Source of the DNA: Dyadobacter sp. CECT 9275
GTDB taxonomy: Bacteria > Bacteroidota > Bacteroidia > Cytophagales > Spirosomataceae
Assembly (NCBI RefSeq): GCF_907164905.1
Contig: NZ_CAJRAF010000002.1
Location: 2,542,001 to 2,606,000, forward strand
Length of the DNA: 64,000 nt
Reading direction: 5' to 3'
Both the position numbers and the translations under genes were made by a program. Each line of letters opens with the position of its first letter. The first letter of the stretch is position 1. Positions 28,126 through 37,099 of this stretch are shown here, piece by piece. Under the pieces are notes generated by a model. It saw only the letters and a list, made by a program, of their open reading frames with translations. It searched no databases and was not told the origin of the DNA.

Positions 28126-29440
28126 TGAGACTTAATCTGACAGTTAGTAAATTTACTAACCTTAAGAATCAGTTAAGTAATGACAACAACGCAGAAGTTA
28201 ATTCAACCGAAACTTGGTTTGTTAAAGTTAGCCGAGAAGTTAGGCAATGTATCGGATGCCTGCAAAGTGATGGGCTGTTCCCGCAACAGCCGCGGCGGCG
28301 GTCCGATTTTATCGGTTCCAAAAGCTTTATGATGAAGGCGGGGAGCTGACCTTAAAGGAAATCAGCAGAAGTAAACCACTTTTGAAGAACCGCATCGAAA
28401 AGCGGATCGAAGATGTAGTTGTGGCTTATGCAATTGAGTCACCTGCTTTTGGGCAGCAGCGGGCATCCAACGAGCTGAGAAAGCGCGGGATCTTTGTTGC
28501 GCCTTCAACTATTCGCTGTGTTTGGGTTAGACATAACCTTGAAACGTTTCGGGGACGCCCAGTCAAAAGCGGTTAAAAGCATTGGATGCCAAGGTTGCCA
28601 GGAAGGATTGATCCTTAACGATGCCCAAGTCGCCGCCTTGGAACGAAAAAAGGAGGAAGAGTAAAGTAAAGGTGAATAGAGACGTATCATCCAGGTTATC
28701 TGGGGGCTCAGGCGGCCGCGGCGCGGACACTTACTACGTCGGTTATATAAAAGGTGTCGGTAAAATCTATCAGCAAACATTCATAGACACATATAGCCGT
28801 GTGGCATTTGCAAAGGTCTATGACCGCAAAATGCCCTTGTTGCCTCAGATATGCTTAATGATAAAGTGCTGCCTTTTTATCAGAAGCAGGAAGTTGACCT
28901 CCTGCGTATACTTACTGACCGAGGGACTGACGGGGTCGCCGGAGCGATATCAGCTATACCTGAATATCGAGGACATCGATCATACCAGGACGAAGGCAAA
29001 AAAGTCCACAGACCAATGGTATTTGCGAGCGGTTCCACCGGACAATGCAGCCGGGCGGGCGGTGCCGAGTAATTTTATGCCATTGCCTCCCGGAAGAAAA
29101 TCTATGATAGCTTGGATCATTGCAGACTGACATCGGCAAGTGGATCAACTACTACAATTCAGAGCGGACGCACAGCGGCAGATATTGCTACGGCAAAACT
29201 CCATTGCAGACTTTTTCAGATAGTAAAGCAATTGCCAAGAGCAAAAACGTCAACGAGCTTTTCGACAAAAGTGATAACTTTAAATTGCCTAGTAAAGCGG
29301 AAACGAGCTCTGCTGGAGAGCCCCTCGCCAGGAATAACCAGGTCGACGGAAATGAAAAGGGGCTGAGAATTTCCCGGCCCCTTCTCAAATTCATTTTTTG
29401 AGTAATTCCGAAAAAAACTCAACTGTCAGATCTAGTGTTG
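28126..29440 (+). mobile_element. Decayed IS481-like insertion sequence
   Basis: The left end (28126-28145) contains ATCTGACAGTT and the right end (29421-29440) its exact complement AACTGTCAGAT, the core of imperfect terminal inverted repeats. Between them is a broken DDE transposase gene. A short terminator-like stem, AAGGGGC (29357-29363) with GCCCCTT (29377-29383), lies near the right end. No clear target duplication was found. The last 215 bp recur at 59143-59358. Confidence 0.8.
28180..29401 (+). pseudogene. IS481-family transposase, multiply frameshifted
   Basis: Translation in all three frames recovers consecutive pieces of one transposase. The pieces are MTTTQKLIQPKLGLLKLAEK with a helix-turn-helix (SDACKVMGCSRNS), then KNRIEKRIEDVVVAYAIESP and QQRASNELRKRGIFVAPSTI, then YIKGVGKIYQQTFIDTYSRV and LLRILTDRGT (second catalytic Asp region), then IEDIDHTRTKAK, CERFHRT-like remains, and finally KWINYYNSERTHSGRYCYGK. 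At least five frame changes and several small insertions separate them, so no functional protein is made. Three of the insertions are short and almost pure G/C. Confidence 0.85.
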
Positions 29441-29890
29441 TCTTTTACACATTATCCAAACTGACACCTGAGCACTGAGATATAATGGGATTTTGGGCGA
29501 TCAATAATCAGTATCGCGATGGCTAGGACATAGTTAGGTTCACGGATTCTCGTTGCCGCTCCTTGTTAATTCGTGCCCCCTTGTACTTTACGTCAGCCGG
29601 TGACCTGCGTTGCCCTCATTAGCACCTGTTCTAGCAATAATTCAGGTAAACACATTCAATGAATGGGTTAGAATCCTTATAATCAAGGCATAATAGTGAA
29701 AAGCTATTGCCTTCACTATCACAGAACCGCTCCTTCCTTGATAGCCTTCCCTGACTTTTGAGTATGAACTTGCTAGCTATGCCATGTAGATGTATTTCGT
29801 ATATTGTAAAAAAATATTCTATATTTATTGTTATCAATATAGAATATTTTTTCGCGCTCTGTCAAAACACTTACCAACCCATTAACCGTT
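29441..29890. other. Non-coding spacer after the IS element
   Basis: 450 bp with no convincing gene in either strand. The only structure seen is the palindrome near its right end (see next entry). The sequence just right of the IS has no similarity that I recognise. Confidence 0.6.
29808..29853. terminator. 17-bp A/T-rich palindrome, bidirectional terminator-like
   Basis: A perfect stem from 29809 to 29825 pairing with 29836 to 29852 (AAAAAATATTCTATATT / its complement), with a 10-nt loop. It has A-run and T-run flanks on both sides. It ends 38 bp before the ATG of the next gene, an unusual place for a plain terminator. Confidence 0.5.
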
Positions 29891-32074
29891 ATGAAAGCTT
29901 TCTACTTAATACTTGTCTGTTCTGTCCTTTACCTATCTCAAAATCCATCATATTGCAACGAACCAATGGTGGACCCTATCAAGTTTACGATAACTTCAAA
30001 TTCAACCAGCATCGGTTTGGACCAGGAGTTTGAATTAATAATTACCGCACGTTACATCTCTTTGCCCAATTCTGTCTTTGTGTTTGAGGGATCCAATTCA
30101 TTTCGTCTTAAGGTGATCACCCCAGATGGTTTTGAGCAAACGGGAGGTAATTTTAGAGATTTCGTTGGAACCGAACTATCAGCCTCTAAGCCGTCCGAGT
30201 CCTACACCCTGAGAGGGAAATTTACCCGGCCCAATGAAGCAGGTTCATTTCAACTACTTAGAAGCCATAAAGCTGCGACCAATAGCAGTACTTTTGTTCA
30301 GGTTGCTACTCTTTCCTTTAATTCTTACAACGGAGAGCAGGTTAACCAAAAAGATGCAGGCGCCAGAATAATGTTAAATATCCCCGGATACATTCCGTAT
30401 TTAAATATAGCCCAGCTTAGGTCTGGCTTTGCTGATACGGCCAGATCGGTATTTATCACTGACGAAGGCAAATTTGGGTTATTCAGATACAATTCCGAGT
30501 CAACCGAAGCAGATGATGCATCCATGACGATCGTAAACGGAAGTCGCAGGTATGAACGGGTATATAACGGTGTTGTAAATGTAGAGTGGTTCGGTGTTAA
30601 GGGGGATGGGCTAACTGATAACAGTGCGAACATTCAAACACTACTGAACAATGCTAGGTTTCCCAATATATACTTTCCAAAACCAAAAGTTTCATACCGG
30701 TGGAAATCAATTATTATGCGGTCTAACAAAAACATATTATTTGAAGAGGGAACTCTGGTAGAAGGAATGGGGACATTGGCTAATTCAGAAAAAATGATTT
30801 TGATGTATCAAGTAAAAAATATAACTATAAAAGGAATAAATGTTACAATAAAGGACAACAAGGCCAATTATACCTCTGGTGAACACCGACATATATTCTC
30901 ACTGGAAGGAGTAACCAATGTTATGATCGAGGGAATCGCTGCCAATGACAGTGGAGGCGACGGCTATTATATAGGAATTGGTGCTGAACAGAGATACAGC
31001 GAAAATGTTAGGTTAACCAACATCAGTGCTGACAATAACAGAAGACAAGGTATGTCAATAATATCAGGGAAAAACATTGTGGTAACCAATCCCATATTGA
31101 CAAATACAAAAGGCACAAATCCGGCAGCAGGGATTGATATTGAGCCTAATGCAGCAGATGAAATTCTTGAAGATATAAGAATTATAAACCCTGTTACACG
31201 AAATAATGCCGGAGCCGGCATAACGATAAACCTGCAAACTTTTTCCAATACCAACCGGGTTGTAAATATTCACATTTCTAACCATACTGATGACGGAAGT
31301 TTTTATGGAATGGCCTTTAACACCGTTACAGGATCGATCGCGGGATCAGTTCTCATTGACAACCCAGTATGGAAAAATAGTATCTGGAATGGACTAAATG
31401 TCAGGAATTACAGTGCAACTGCCTGCCCAATTGAAATACGATCCCCTAACGTAATCAATTCCAATACCATTGGTAACACTTCCGTGTACCTGGGAGCCGC
31501 AATACTGATCTACAGAGCTGCTAATGATGTTGGTGCTCCAAACGTAGGCAATGTTCACATATTTAATCCTAAGGTTCAGGATAACAGGACTACTAAATTA
31601 ATTACATCAGCTTTTGTCTTTCAAGACCTAAGTGAGGTAGGCCCTGTTAAAAATTGCAGCTTGATCGACCCAATCTCCCTTACCGGATTGGATGACGGGA
31701 AATATGTAGCTGTTTTTGGAGACGTAGCCATCTCCGATATCTACGGTAAGATATCCAAAGATCTTGGCCCTTGGCATTTGCTGATGACGTATAGCACCTA
31801 TAAATCGGTAATTCATAATGCAACTGCTACTGCCCCGAGAAGCCTGACACTATTAAACGTCATGAGTGAATTTCCAGAAATCAGGATTGAAGTTCGTGCA
31901 GCTCAGGAGGTCAAAATTATTCCCGACCCTGCCAACAGCATAGTACCACTCGCCCCTGAACTGGGAAAATATATCAGCAGCAACGTTGTCGGAAGTAGCA
32001 TCGTGTTAAAGAAAAATACTGCAACCAGTTGGTTTATAAAAGAAATGCAGGGAAAATGGGTTGCCCAACCATAA
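29891..32074 (+). CDS. Large exported beta-helix protein (pectate-lyase fold) with N-terminal beta-sandwich
   Basis: 727 residues. A signal peptide (cleavage near YCNE) is followed by a beta-sandwich-like domain (about 30-150). A pectate-lyase-3 opening comes at about 235 (VNVEWFGVKGDGLTDNSANIQTLL) and then a long run of beta-helix rungs (NITIKGINVTIKDN, TNVMIEGIAANDSGGDGYYIGIG, NVRLTNISADNNRRQG, NIVVTNPILTNTKG, EDIRIINPVTRNNAG). DSGGDGYY resembles acidic catalytic clusters of GH28/lyase enzymes. It is probably surface-exposed and acts on or anchors polysaccharide. It is in the capsule locus but separated from its neighbours by long spacers, so it may be its own transcript. Confidence 0.78.
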   Translation: MKAFYLILVCSVLYLSQNPSYCNEPMVDPIKFTITSNSTSIGLDQEFELIITARYISLPNSVFVFEGSNSFRLKVITPDGFEQTGGNFRDFVGTELSASKPSESYTLRGKFTRPNEAGSFQLLRSHKAATNSSTFVQVATLSFNSYNGEQVNQKDAGARIMLNIPGYIPYLNIAQLRSGFADTARSVFITDEGKFGLFRYNSESTEADDASMTIVNGSRRYERVYNGVVNVEWFGVKGDGLTDNSANIQTLLNNARFPNIYFPKPKVSYRWKSIIMRSNKNILFEEGTLVEGMGTLANSEKMILMYQVKNITIKGINVTIKDNKANYTSGEHRHIFSLEGVTNVMIEGIAANDSGGDGYYIGIGAEQRYSENVRLTNISADNNRRQGMSIISGKNIVVTNPILTNTKGTNPAAGIDIEPNAADEILEDIRIINPVTRNNAGAGITINLQTFSNTNRVVNIHISNHTDDGSFYGMAFNTVTGSIAGSVLIDNPVWKNSIWNGLNVRNYSATACPIEIRSPNVINSNTIGNTSVYLGAAILIYRAANDVGAPNVGNVHIFNPKVQDNRTTKLITSAFVFQDLSEVGPVKNCSLIDPISLTGLDDGKYVAVFGDVAISDIYGKISKDLGPWHLLMTYSTYKSVIHNATATAPRSLTLLNVMSEFPEIRIEVRAAQEVKIIPDPANSIVPLAPELGKYISSNVVGSSIVLKKNTATSWFIKEMQGKWVAQP

Positions 32075-32141
32075 ACCCCTTAATCTTAACATCTTCAATC
32101 TCCCGAGCTATTCACAATCAGCGTAGATGGATTGAGTCCCC

Positions 32142-32196
32142 GTTTTTGCGGCTATAACCAGAATTTTATCAATTTACAGGTTTTAGCCGCAAAAAC
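32142..32196. repeat. 13-bp perfect inverted repeat in the spacer before tviB
   Basis: GTTTTTGCGGCTA (32142-32154) pairs perfectly with TAGCCGCAAAAAC (32184-32196), with a 29-nt loop. No T-run follows, so it is not a standard terminator; an operator or mRNA hairpin are alternatives. It is GC-richer than the surrounding DNA. Confidence 0.6.
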
Positions 32197-32368
32197 ATGC
32201 AAAATACATAAACTCATCATAACTTAGCACACCGAACAATAACTCTTGTACCCTAAATACAATGACCTCACTCATGTATATCTTTAGGTTCGGAAGGCTA
32301 TACAGTTATATTATTAGAAGAATTCTTCACTAAAGAGTTCTGGTTAATCACTATCTCATACTATCTTG

Positions 32369-33637
32369 ATGAAGAACAGGAATAAAATTATTGGAGTCAT
32401 TGGCTTAGGTTATGTCGGACTTCCGCTGGCTGTTGAGTTTGGAAAACTTTACGATACCATTGGACTAGACTTAAATGCGACCAGAGTGGATGAATTAAAA
32501 AGTCATTACGACCGCACGCTGGAAATAACAAAAGAAGAGCTGAAGGCCGCTGACAAACTGGTTGTAACTACTGATACGAGTCATCTGAACGAAGCATCCA
32601 TTTTTATAGTGACCGTACCTACACCGGTTGACACCCTTAACAACCCTGACCTGACCGCTTTACATCTAGCAACAAAAACAATTGGCAACTACCTTAAAAA
32701 GGGTGACATAGTTATTTACGAATCAACCGTATACCCCGGTGCCACGGAAGAGTTCTGTGTACCTATACTGGAAGAAATTTCCGGTCTGACATTTAATAAA
32801 GATTTTTTCTGCGGCTATTCTCCTGAAAGAATAAATCCAGGTGACAAACGACATACCCTTACTCAAATTAGAAAAGTAACATCAGGTTCAACACCTGAGA
32901 TTGCCAGCGAAATTGATGCTTTGTACCGTACTATAATTACTGCCGGTACTTTTAAAGCATCTAGTATAAAGATCGCAGAATCGGCAAAAGTCATAGAGAA
33001 TGCTCAGAGAGATATTAACATTGCCTTCGTAAATGAACTGGCCAAAATCTTTAGTCTGTTAAATATAGAAACTTCGGAAGTTCTGGAAGCCGCTGGTTCA
33101 AAATGGAATTTTCTCCCTTTCAAGCCCGGGCTGGTAGGTGGTCATTGCATCGGTGTTGACCCTTACTACCTTGCTCAAAAAGCACGAGAAGTGGGTTATA
33201 ATCCTGAAATTATACTGGCCGGCCGACGGCTGAATGACAGTATGGGCATTTACATTGCTCAACAATTCATTAAACTCCTCATAAAGCATGACATTAAAAT
33301 AAAAAACTCCTGTGTTCTGATACTCGGAATAACCTTTAAAGAAAATTGTCCTGACATTCGGAACAGTAGGGTTATTGATATCATCAGGGAATTGGAAACT
33401 TATGGAGTAAATATATCAGTCTATGATCCTAGAGCAGACAAAAGAGAGGTCAAAATGGAGTATGGCCTGGATCTGATCGACGACATTTCATCTTTACATG
33501 AGTTCTCTGGAATTATTGCAGCAGTGGCGCATGATGAATTTAAAACGCTGGACATTGCACCTTTTGGAGATAAAAAGGCCGTGATATATGATGTGAAGGG
33601 AATATTTCCAAAGGAATTGACCGAAGGACGCCTATAA
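32369..33637 (+). CDS. tviB: UDP-N-acetylhexosamine 6-dehydrogenase (TviB type)
   Basis: 422 residues from the ATG at 32369; an in-frame TTG one codon earlier is less likely. Rossmann loop GVIGLGYVGLPLAVEFG, the VPTPVDTLNNPDLTAL and YESTVYPGATEEFC segments, KVIENAQRDINIAFVNELA, and the catalytic cysteine in GLVGGHCIGVDPYY are all of the UDP-GlcNAc/GalNAc dehydrogenase subfamily of TviB. It makes a UDP-N-acetylhexosaminuronic acid with two NAD+ per turnover. The epimerase gene follows after 14 bp, the same pair as in Vi antigen synthesis. Confidence 0.92.
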   Translation: MKNRNKIIGVIGLGYVGLPLAVEFGKLYDTIGLDLNATRVDELKSHYDRTLEITKEELKAADKLVVTTDTSHLNEASIFIVTVPTPVDTLNNPDLTALHLATKTIGNYLKKGDIVIYESTVYPGATEEFCVPILEEISGLTFNKDFFCGYSPERINPGDKRHTLTQIRKVTSGSTPEIASEIDALYRTIITAGTFKASSIKIAESAKVIENAQRDINIAFVNELAKIFSLLNIETSEVLEAAGSKWNFLPFKPGLVGGHCIGVDPYYLAQKAREVGYNPEIILAGRRLNDSMGIYIAQQFIKLLIKHDIKIKNSCVLILGITFKENCPDIRNSRVIDIIRELETYGVNISVYDPRADKREVKMEYGLDLIDDISSLHEFSGIIAAVAHDEFKTLDIAPFGDKKAVIYDVKGIFPKELTEGRL

Positions 33638-33651
33638 TTGATGCTATAACA

Positions 33652-34641
33652 ATGAATTTCAATAAATATCATAATAAGGACATTTCCCGATCCTCATTTT
33701 TAATCACGGGTGGTGCTGGCTTTATTGGTTCCCATCTTGCAGAGTACCTTTCTTACTATAATCCGGGAAAATTGATCATACTGGATAACCTCTCAACAGG
33801 TTTCAAAAAAAACATTGATCACCTTGTTAACTCTCGCAACATTGAGTTTGTAGAGGGTGACATTACCAACTATACTACCTGCAATGAACTGATGAAAGGA
33901 ATTGATTACGTTCTGCATCAGGCAGCGCTCGGGTCCGTCCCCCGTTCCATAGATGACCCGATTAAGACAAACGAGACAAACATTAGCGGATTTTTAAACA
34001 TTCTTAATGCCGCTAAAGAGTCAAAAGTAAAGCGGCTGGTATATGCCGCATCATCTTCCACCTATGGAGATAGCAAGGCATTGCCTAAAACGGAGGACAA
34101 CATTGGCAACCCGCTATCCCCTTACGCCGTGACCAAATATGTTAATGAACTATATGCAAAAGTTTTTTCTGATGTTTATGGTTTTCACTCAATAGGCTTG
34201 CGATACTTCAATGTTTTTGGCCCGAAGCAAAGTGCTGAAGGGGCCTATTCTGCTGTAATCCCTTTATTTATCACCAAGTTTTTGGAGGGAGAAGCCCCCC
34301 AAATTAATGGAGATGGTTATACTTCTCGCGATTTTACGTACGTTGCAAATGTTGTTCAGGCCAACATCAAAGCGCTATTTTCCTCTATAAATACGCATCA
34401 GGTATTCAACATTGCGTGTAACCAACAGATAACTTTAAGAAAACTTGTTGAGGAAATAGCAGAAATTTTGCATAGCGATATCAAAGCTGTTTATAAACAA
34501 GAAAGGCAAGGAGACGTAAAGCACAGTCTCGCGGATATCTCAAAAGCAAAGCACTTTCTTGACTATAAGCCGGAAATACTTTTCAAAACAGGACTGGAAC
34601 ATACGATCCGCCATTTCCAGCAGCGCTCGGGGAGCAAATAA
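33652..34641 (+). CDS. tviC: UDP-N-acetylglucosamine 4-epimerase (TviC/WbpP type, extended SDR)
   Basis: 329 residues. NAD-binding SFLITGGAGFIGSHLAEYL, DNLSTGFKKNIDHL, the substrate-pocket HQAALGSVPRSIDDPIKTNETNI (GSVPRS is typical of WbpP/TviC) and the catalytic SSSTYGD...SPYAVTKYVNELYA with Tyr-x3-Lys. It should interconvert UDP-GlcNAc/UDP-GalNAc or their uronic acids. It is directly downstream of tviB; together they point to a HexNAcA residue in the capsule (inference). Confidence 0.9.
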   Translation: MNFNKYHNKDISRSSFLITGGAGFIGSHLAEYLSYYNPGKLIILDNLSTGFKKNIDHLVNSRNIEFVEGDITNYTTCNELMKGIDYVLHQAALGSVPRSIDDPIKTNETNISGFLNILNAAKESKVKRLVYAASSSTYGDSKALPKTEDNIGNPLSPYAVTKYVNELYAKVFSDVYGFHSIGLRYFNVFGPKQSAEGAYSAVIPLFITKFLEGEAPQINGDGYTSRDFTYVANVVQANIKALFSSINTHQVFNIACNQQITLRKLVEEIAEILHSDIKAVYKQERQGDVKHSLADISKAKHFLDYKPEILFKTGLEHTIRHFQQRSGSK

Positions 34642-34666
34642 ATGTTGGAAAGTCAGAATATTCATT

Positions 34667-35827
34667 ATGAAAAAAATCAAACTTCTTAGAATCGCCACCG
34701 AAACCTATTCTCTTCATATTTTACTGCGGGGTCAACTGGATTTCATGCAGCAAAACGGGTTCGAAGTTTTCATGGCGAGTTCACCTGATGATAAGGTACC
34801 TGCCTTGATAGAGCAACAAAATGCTGAATTCTTTCCTTTACCCTTATCTAGAAAATTCACGTTATTTCAAGATTTTTGGGCTCTGTATCAAACCATTGTT
34901 TTAATCCTGAAAATCAAACCACAAATTGTTCATACGCATTCTCCCAAAGCGGGTATAGTTGGTATGCTAGCTGCCTTTTTATGCAGAGTTCCACTGAAAG
35001 TTCATACCGTTGCGGGTTTGCCACTGATGGAAACAACAGGGGCAAAAAGAAAATTGCTGAATGCCGTAGAATCCCTGACATACTATTGTGCTGACTGGGT
35101 TCTTCCCAACTCCAATCATCTTAAAAATTTTATTATTGATAATAAATTGTCCGGAAATTCAGAAAGACTCCGAGTTTTAGGAAATGGGAGTAGTAATGGT
35201 ATCAACGTTAATTATTTTTCCGTCTCTGAACATTTGCGTCAGGAAGGACAACTTTTCAAAGAAAGTTTCGGTATTGCTACTAACAGTATCATTCTCTCTT
35301 TTGTAGGAAGATTAGCCAATTATAAGGGGATTAATGAATTGGTGGAAGCTTTCGAGGTCCTTCAGGCCAGTCACAATAACCTATATCTTCTATTGATTGG
35401 TGCGCATGAAGAGTTAAATCCACTCAAGGATTCAACTAAAAGCAGCATTCAGAACAACAAATCCATTATCGCGGTAGGCCATCAGCAGGATGTAAGAAAA
35501 TACCTTACTATATCAGATATTTTTGTTTTTCCCAGCTACCGGGAAGGTTTTCCTCAGGCACTTATGCAGGCATGTGCGATGGAGGTCCCCAGCATTGCCA
35601 CTCATATTAATGGCTGTAATGAAATTATCATCGATAAGGTAACTGGAATACTCATTGAACCGAAAAGTATAGCCAAGATTGTTGGCGCCTGCGACTTTCT
35701 GATTAAAAACAAGGCGTTACGACATGAAATGGGCCAAAAAGCCAGACAGCATGTGATCCGGCATTTTGAACAACAGAGCTTATGGAAAACTATTATGGAT
35801 TTTTACAAAGAAAAAATGTATAATTAA
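34667..35827 (+). CDS. Glycosyltransferase family 4
   Basis: 386 residues from the ATG at 34667, 25 bp after the epimerase stop. An upstream in-frame extension overlapping the epimerase is rejected because the GT4 fold begins at MKKIKLLRIATETYSLHILL. The N-terminal VHTHSPKAGIVGMLAAFLCRVPLKVHTVAGLP is characteristic of capsule GT4 enzymes of the EpsD/WcgN kind. The C-terminal domain has FVGRLANYKGINELVEAFEVL, GHQQDVRKYLTISDIFVFPSYREGFPQALMQACAMEVP. It probably adds one sugar of the repeat unit. Confidence 0.88.
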   Translation: MKKIKLLRIATETYSLHILLRGQLDFMQQNGFEVFMASSPDDKVPALIEQQNAEFFPLPLSRKFTLFQDFWALYQTIVLILKIKPQIVHTHSPKAGIVGMLAAFLCRVPLKVHTVAGLPLMETTGAKRKLLNAVESLTYYCADWVLPNSNHLKNFIIDNKLSGNSERLRVLGNGSSNGINVNYFSVSEHLRQEGQLFKESFGIATNSIILSFVGRLANYKGINELVEAFEVLQASHNNLYLLLIGAHEELNPLKDSTKSSIQNNKSIIAVGHQQDVRKYLTISDIFVFPSYREGFPQALMQACAMEVPSIATHINGCNEIIIDKVTGILIEPKSIAKIVGACDFLIKNKALRHEMGQKARQHVIRHFEQQSLWKTIMDFYKEKMYN

Positions 35828-35864
35828 AGTATTATACTCAAATTACACACTATCATCACTTTAA

Positions 35865-36950
35865 ATGAAAATTCTGCATGTAATAACACTCTCCGAGATT
35901 GGGGGAGCACAGTCAGTCGTACTGAATCTTGTAAAAGAGTCGGTTAAAGAAGGCCATACAGTAATGATTGCCTCATCTCCAAATGGAGAAATGTGGACGT
36001 TATTATCACCTGAAGTCATTCAAAAGCCTATTAAATTTCTTCAAAGAAAAATTAACTTCGTGAGAGATGTACAAGCCCTGATTGAACTTAACAGAATTGA
36101 TAAAGATTTCCAACCCGATGTTATTCATCTCCATTCGTCTAAAACCGGACTTTTAGGTCGGCTTGCTTTTTCTCCCAGTAAAATTGTCTATACAGTCCAC
36201 GGCTTTGACTCCATCAGGCTTAAGTTTCGTAAACTTCTGTTTCTGGAGAAATTACTTAAAAAAAGCGCTAGTTATATTGTTGCTGTAAGCCAATACGACT
36301 ACAACAATCTTATTAAATCAGGCATAAAAGACAACGTTCGATGTATCTACAATGGCCTCTCTGATTACCATTTGGAAAGCTTTAACCCTTTGGGCAATCA
36401 TGAAAGCATATTCTTGAGTAAATTCTCCGGAGCTGATAACTTCCGTGTTTTGTGCATCGCAAGATTGGCGCCGCAAAAACGGTTTGATTTATTCTGCCAG
36501 GTCGCTGAACAATTAAAAGATCATAATATTGACTTCTACTGGGTCGGCAACAAGGAACCGGTGTTAAACTTGCCTAAAAATGTCCAGTGCCTGGGTGAAA
36601 TTCCCGATGCCCATAAGCTGCTCAGATATGTGGATTTACTTGTATTACCTACCGATTATGAAGGAATGCCCATCTGTATCTTGGAAGCTCTTTGTTACTC
36701 AAAGCCAGTGATTGCATCCGATGTCGGCGGTATAGTGGAAATCTTGAATGGTAAAAACGGGAAGGCTGTCCCTAACGTAGCAGATAACTTCTCCCGGCAA
36801 ATTCTGTTATACAAAGAAAACGTGGATATGTATCGTAATGCATCCAAGGAGGCTCGACGATCGTATGATTTGCGGTTTACCGTCAATACCATGTATCAGG
36901 CATACCTAAAACTGTATAATACTATTTTGGAACAAGCTGTTGATTTCTAA
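35865..36950 (+). CDS. Glycosyltransferase family 4
   Basis: 361 residues, GT-B fold. Opening ILHVITLSEIGGAQSVVLNLVKE, then HLHSSKTGLLGRLAF, YTVHGFDSIR, CIARLAPQKRFDLFCQVAEQL, and the donor site DYEGMPICILEALCYSKPVIASDVGGI. It is 37 bp after the preceding GT4 gene, in the same transcript, and upstream of the initiating sugar transferase. Sugar specificity is not evident. Confidence 0.88.
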   Translation: MKILHVITLSEIGGAQSVVLNLVKESVKEGHTVMIASSPNGEMWTLLSPEVIQKPIKFLQRKINFVRDVQALIELNRIDKDFQPDVIHLHSSKTGLLGRLAFSPSKIVYTVHGFDSIRLKFRKLLFLEKLLKKSASYIVAVSQYDYNNLIKSGIKDNVRCIYNGLSDYHLESFNPLGNHESIFLSKFSGADNFRVLCIARLAPQKRFDLFCQVAEQLKDHNIDFYWVGNKEPVLNLPKNVQCLGEIPDAHKLLRYVDLLVLPTDYEGMPICILEALCYSKPVIASDVGGIVEILNGKNGKAVPNVADNFSRQILLYKENVDMYRNASKEARRSYDLRFTVNTMYQAYLKLYNTILEQAVDF

Positions 36951-37099
36951 GGTCATAGAGGCCTCTCATTTTTTACAAAAGAATTGATACGAAGAAAAAT
37001 ATTAAAAAAGTACAATCCACTAGGATATAAATTGTAAAATTTTCAATTTTCAATTTTATTAATTAAACTTGCACTTCACCACACACCACTATTTCACAG

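Noticed and set aside
29631..29837. Small minus-strand frame in the spacer after the IS
   Set aside because: It runs into the A/T palindrome, has no motif and no supporting neighbour.
34559..34666. Upstream extension of the GT4 gene overlapping the epimerase
   Set aside because: The GT4 fold begins at the ATG at 34667; the extra residues are out-of-frame epimerase sequence.
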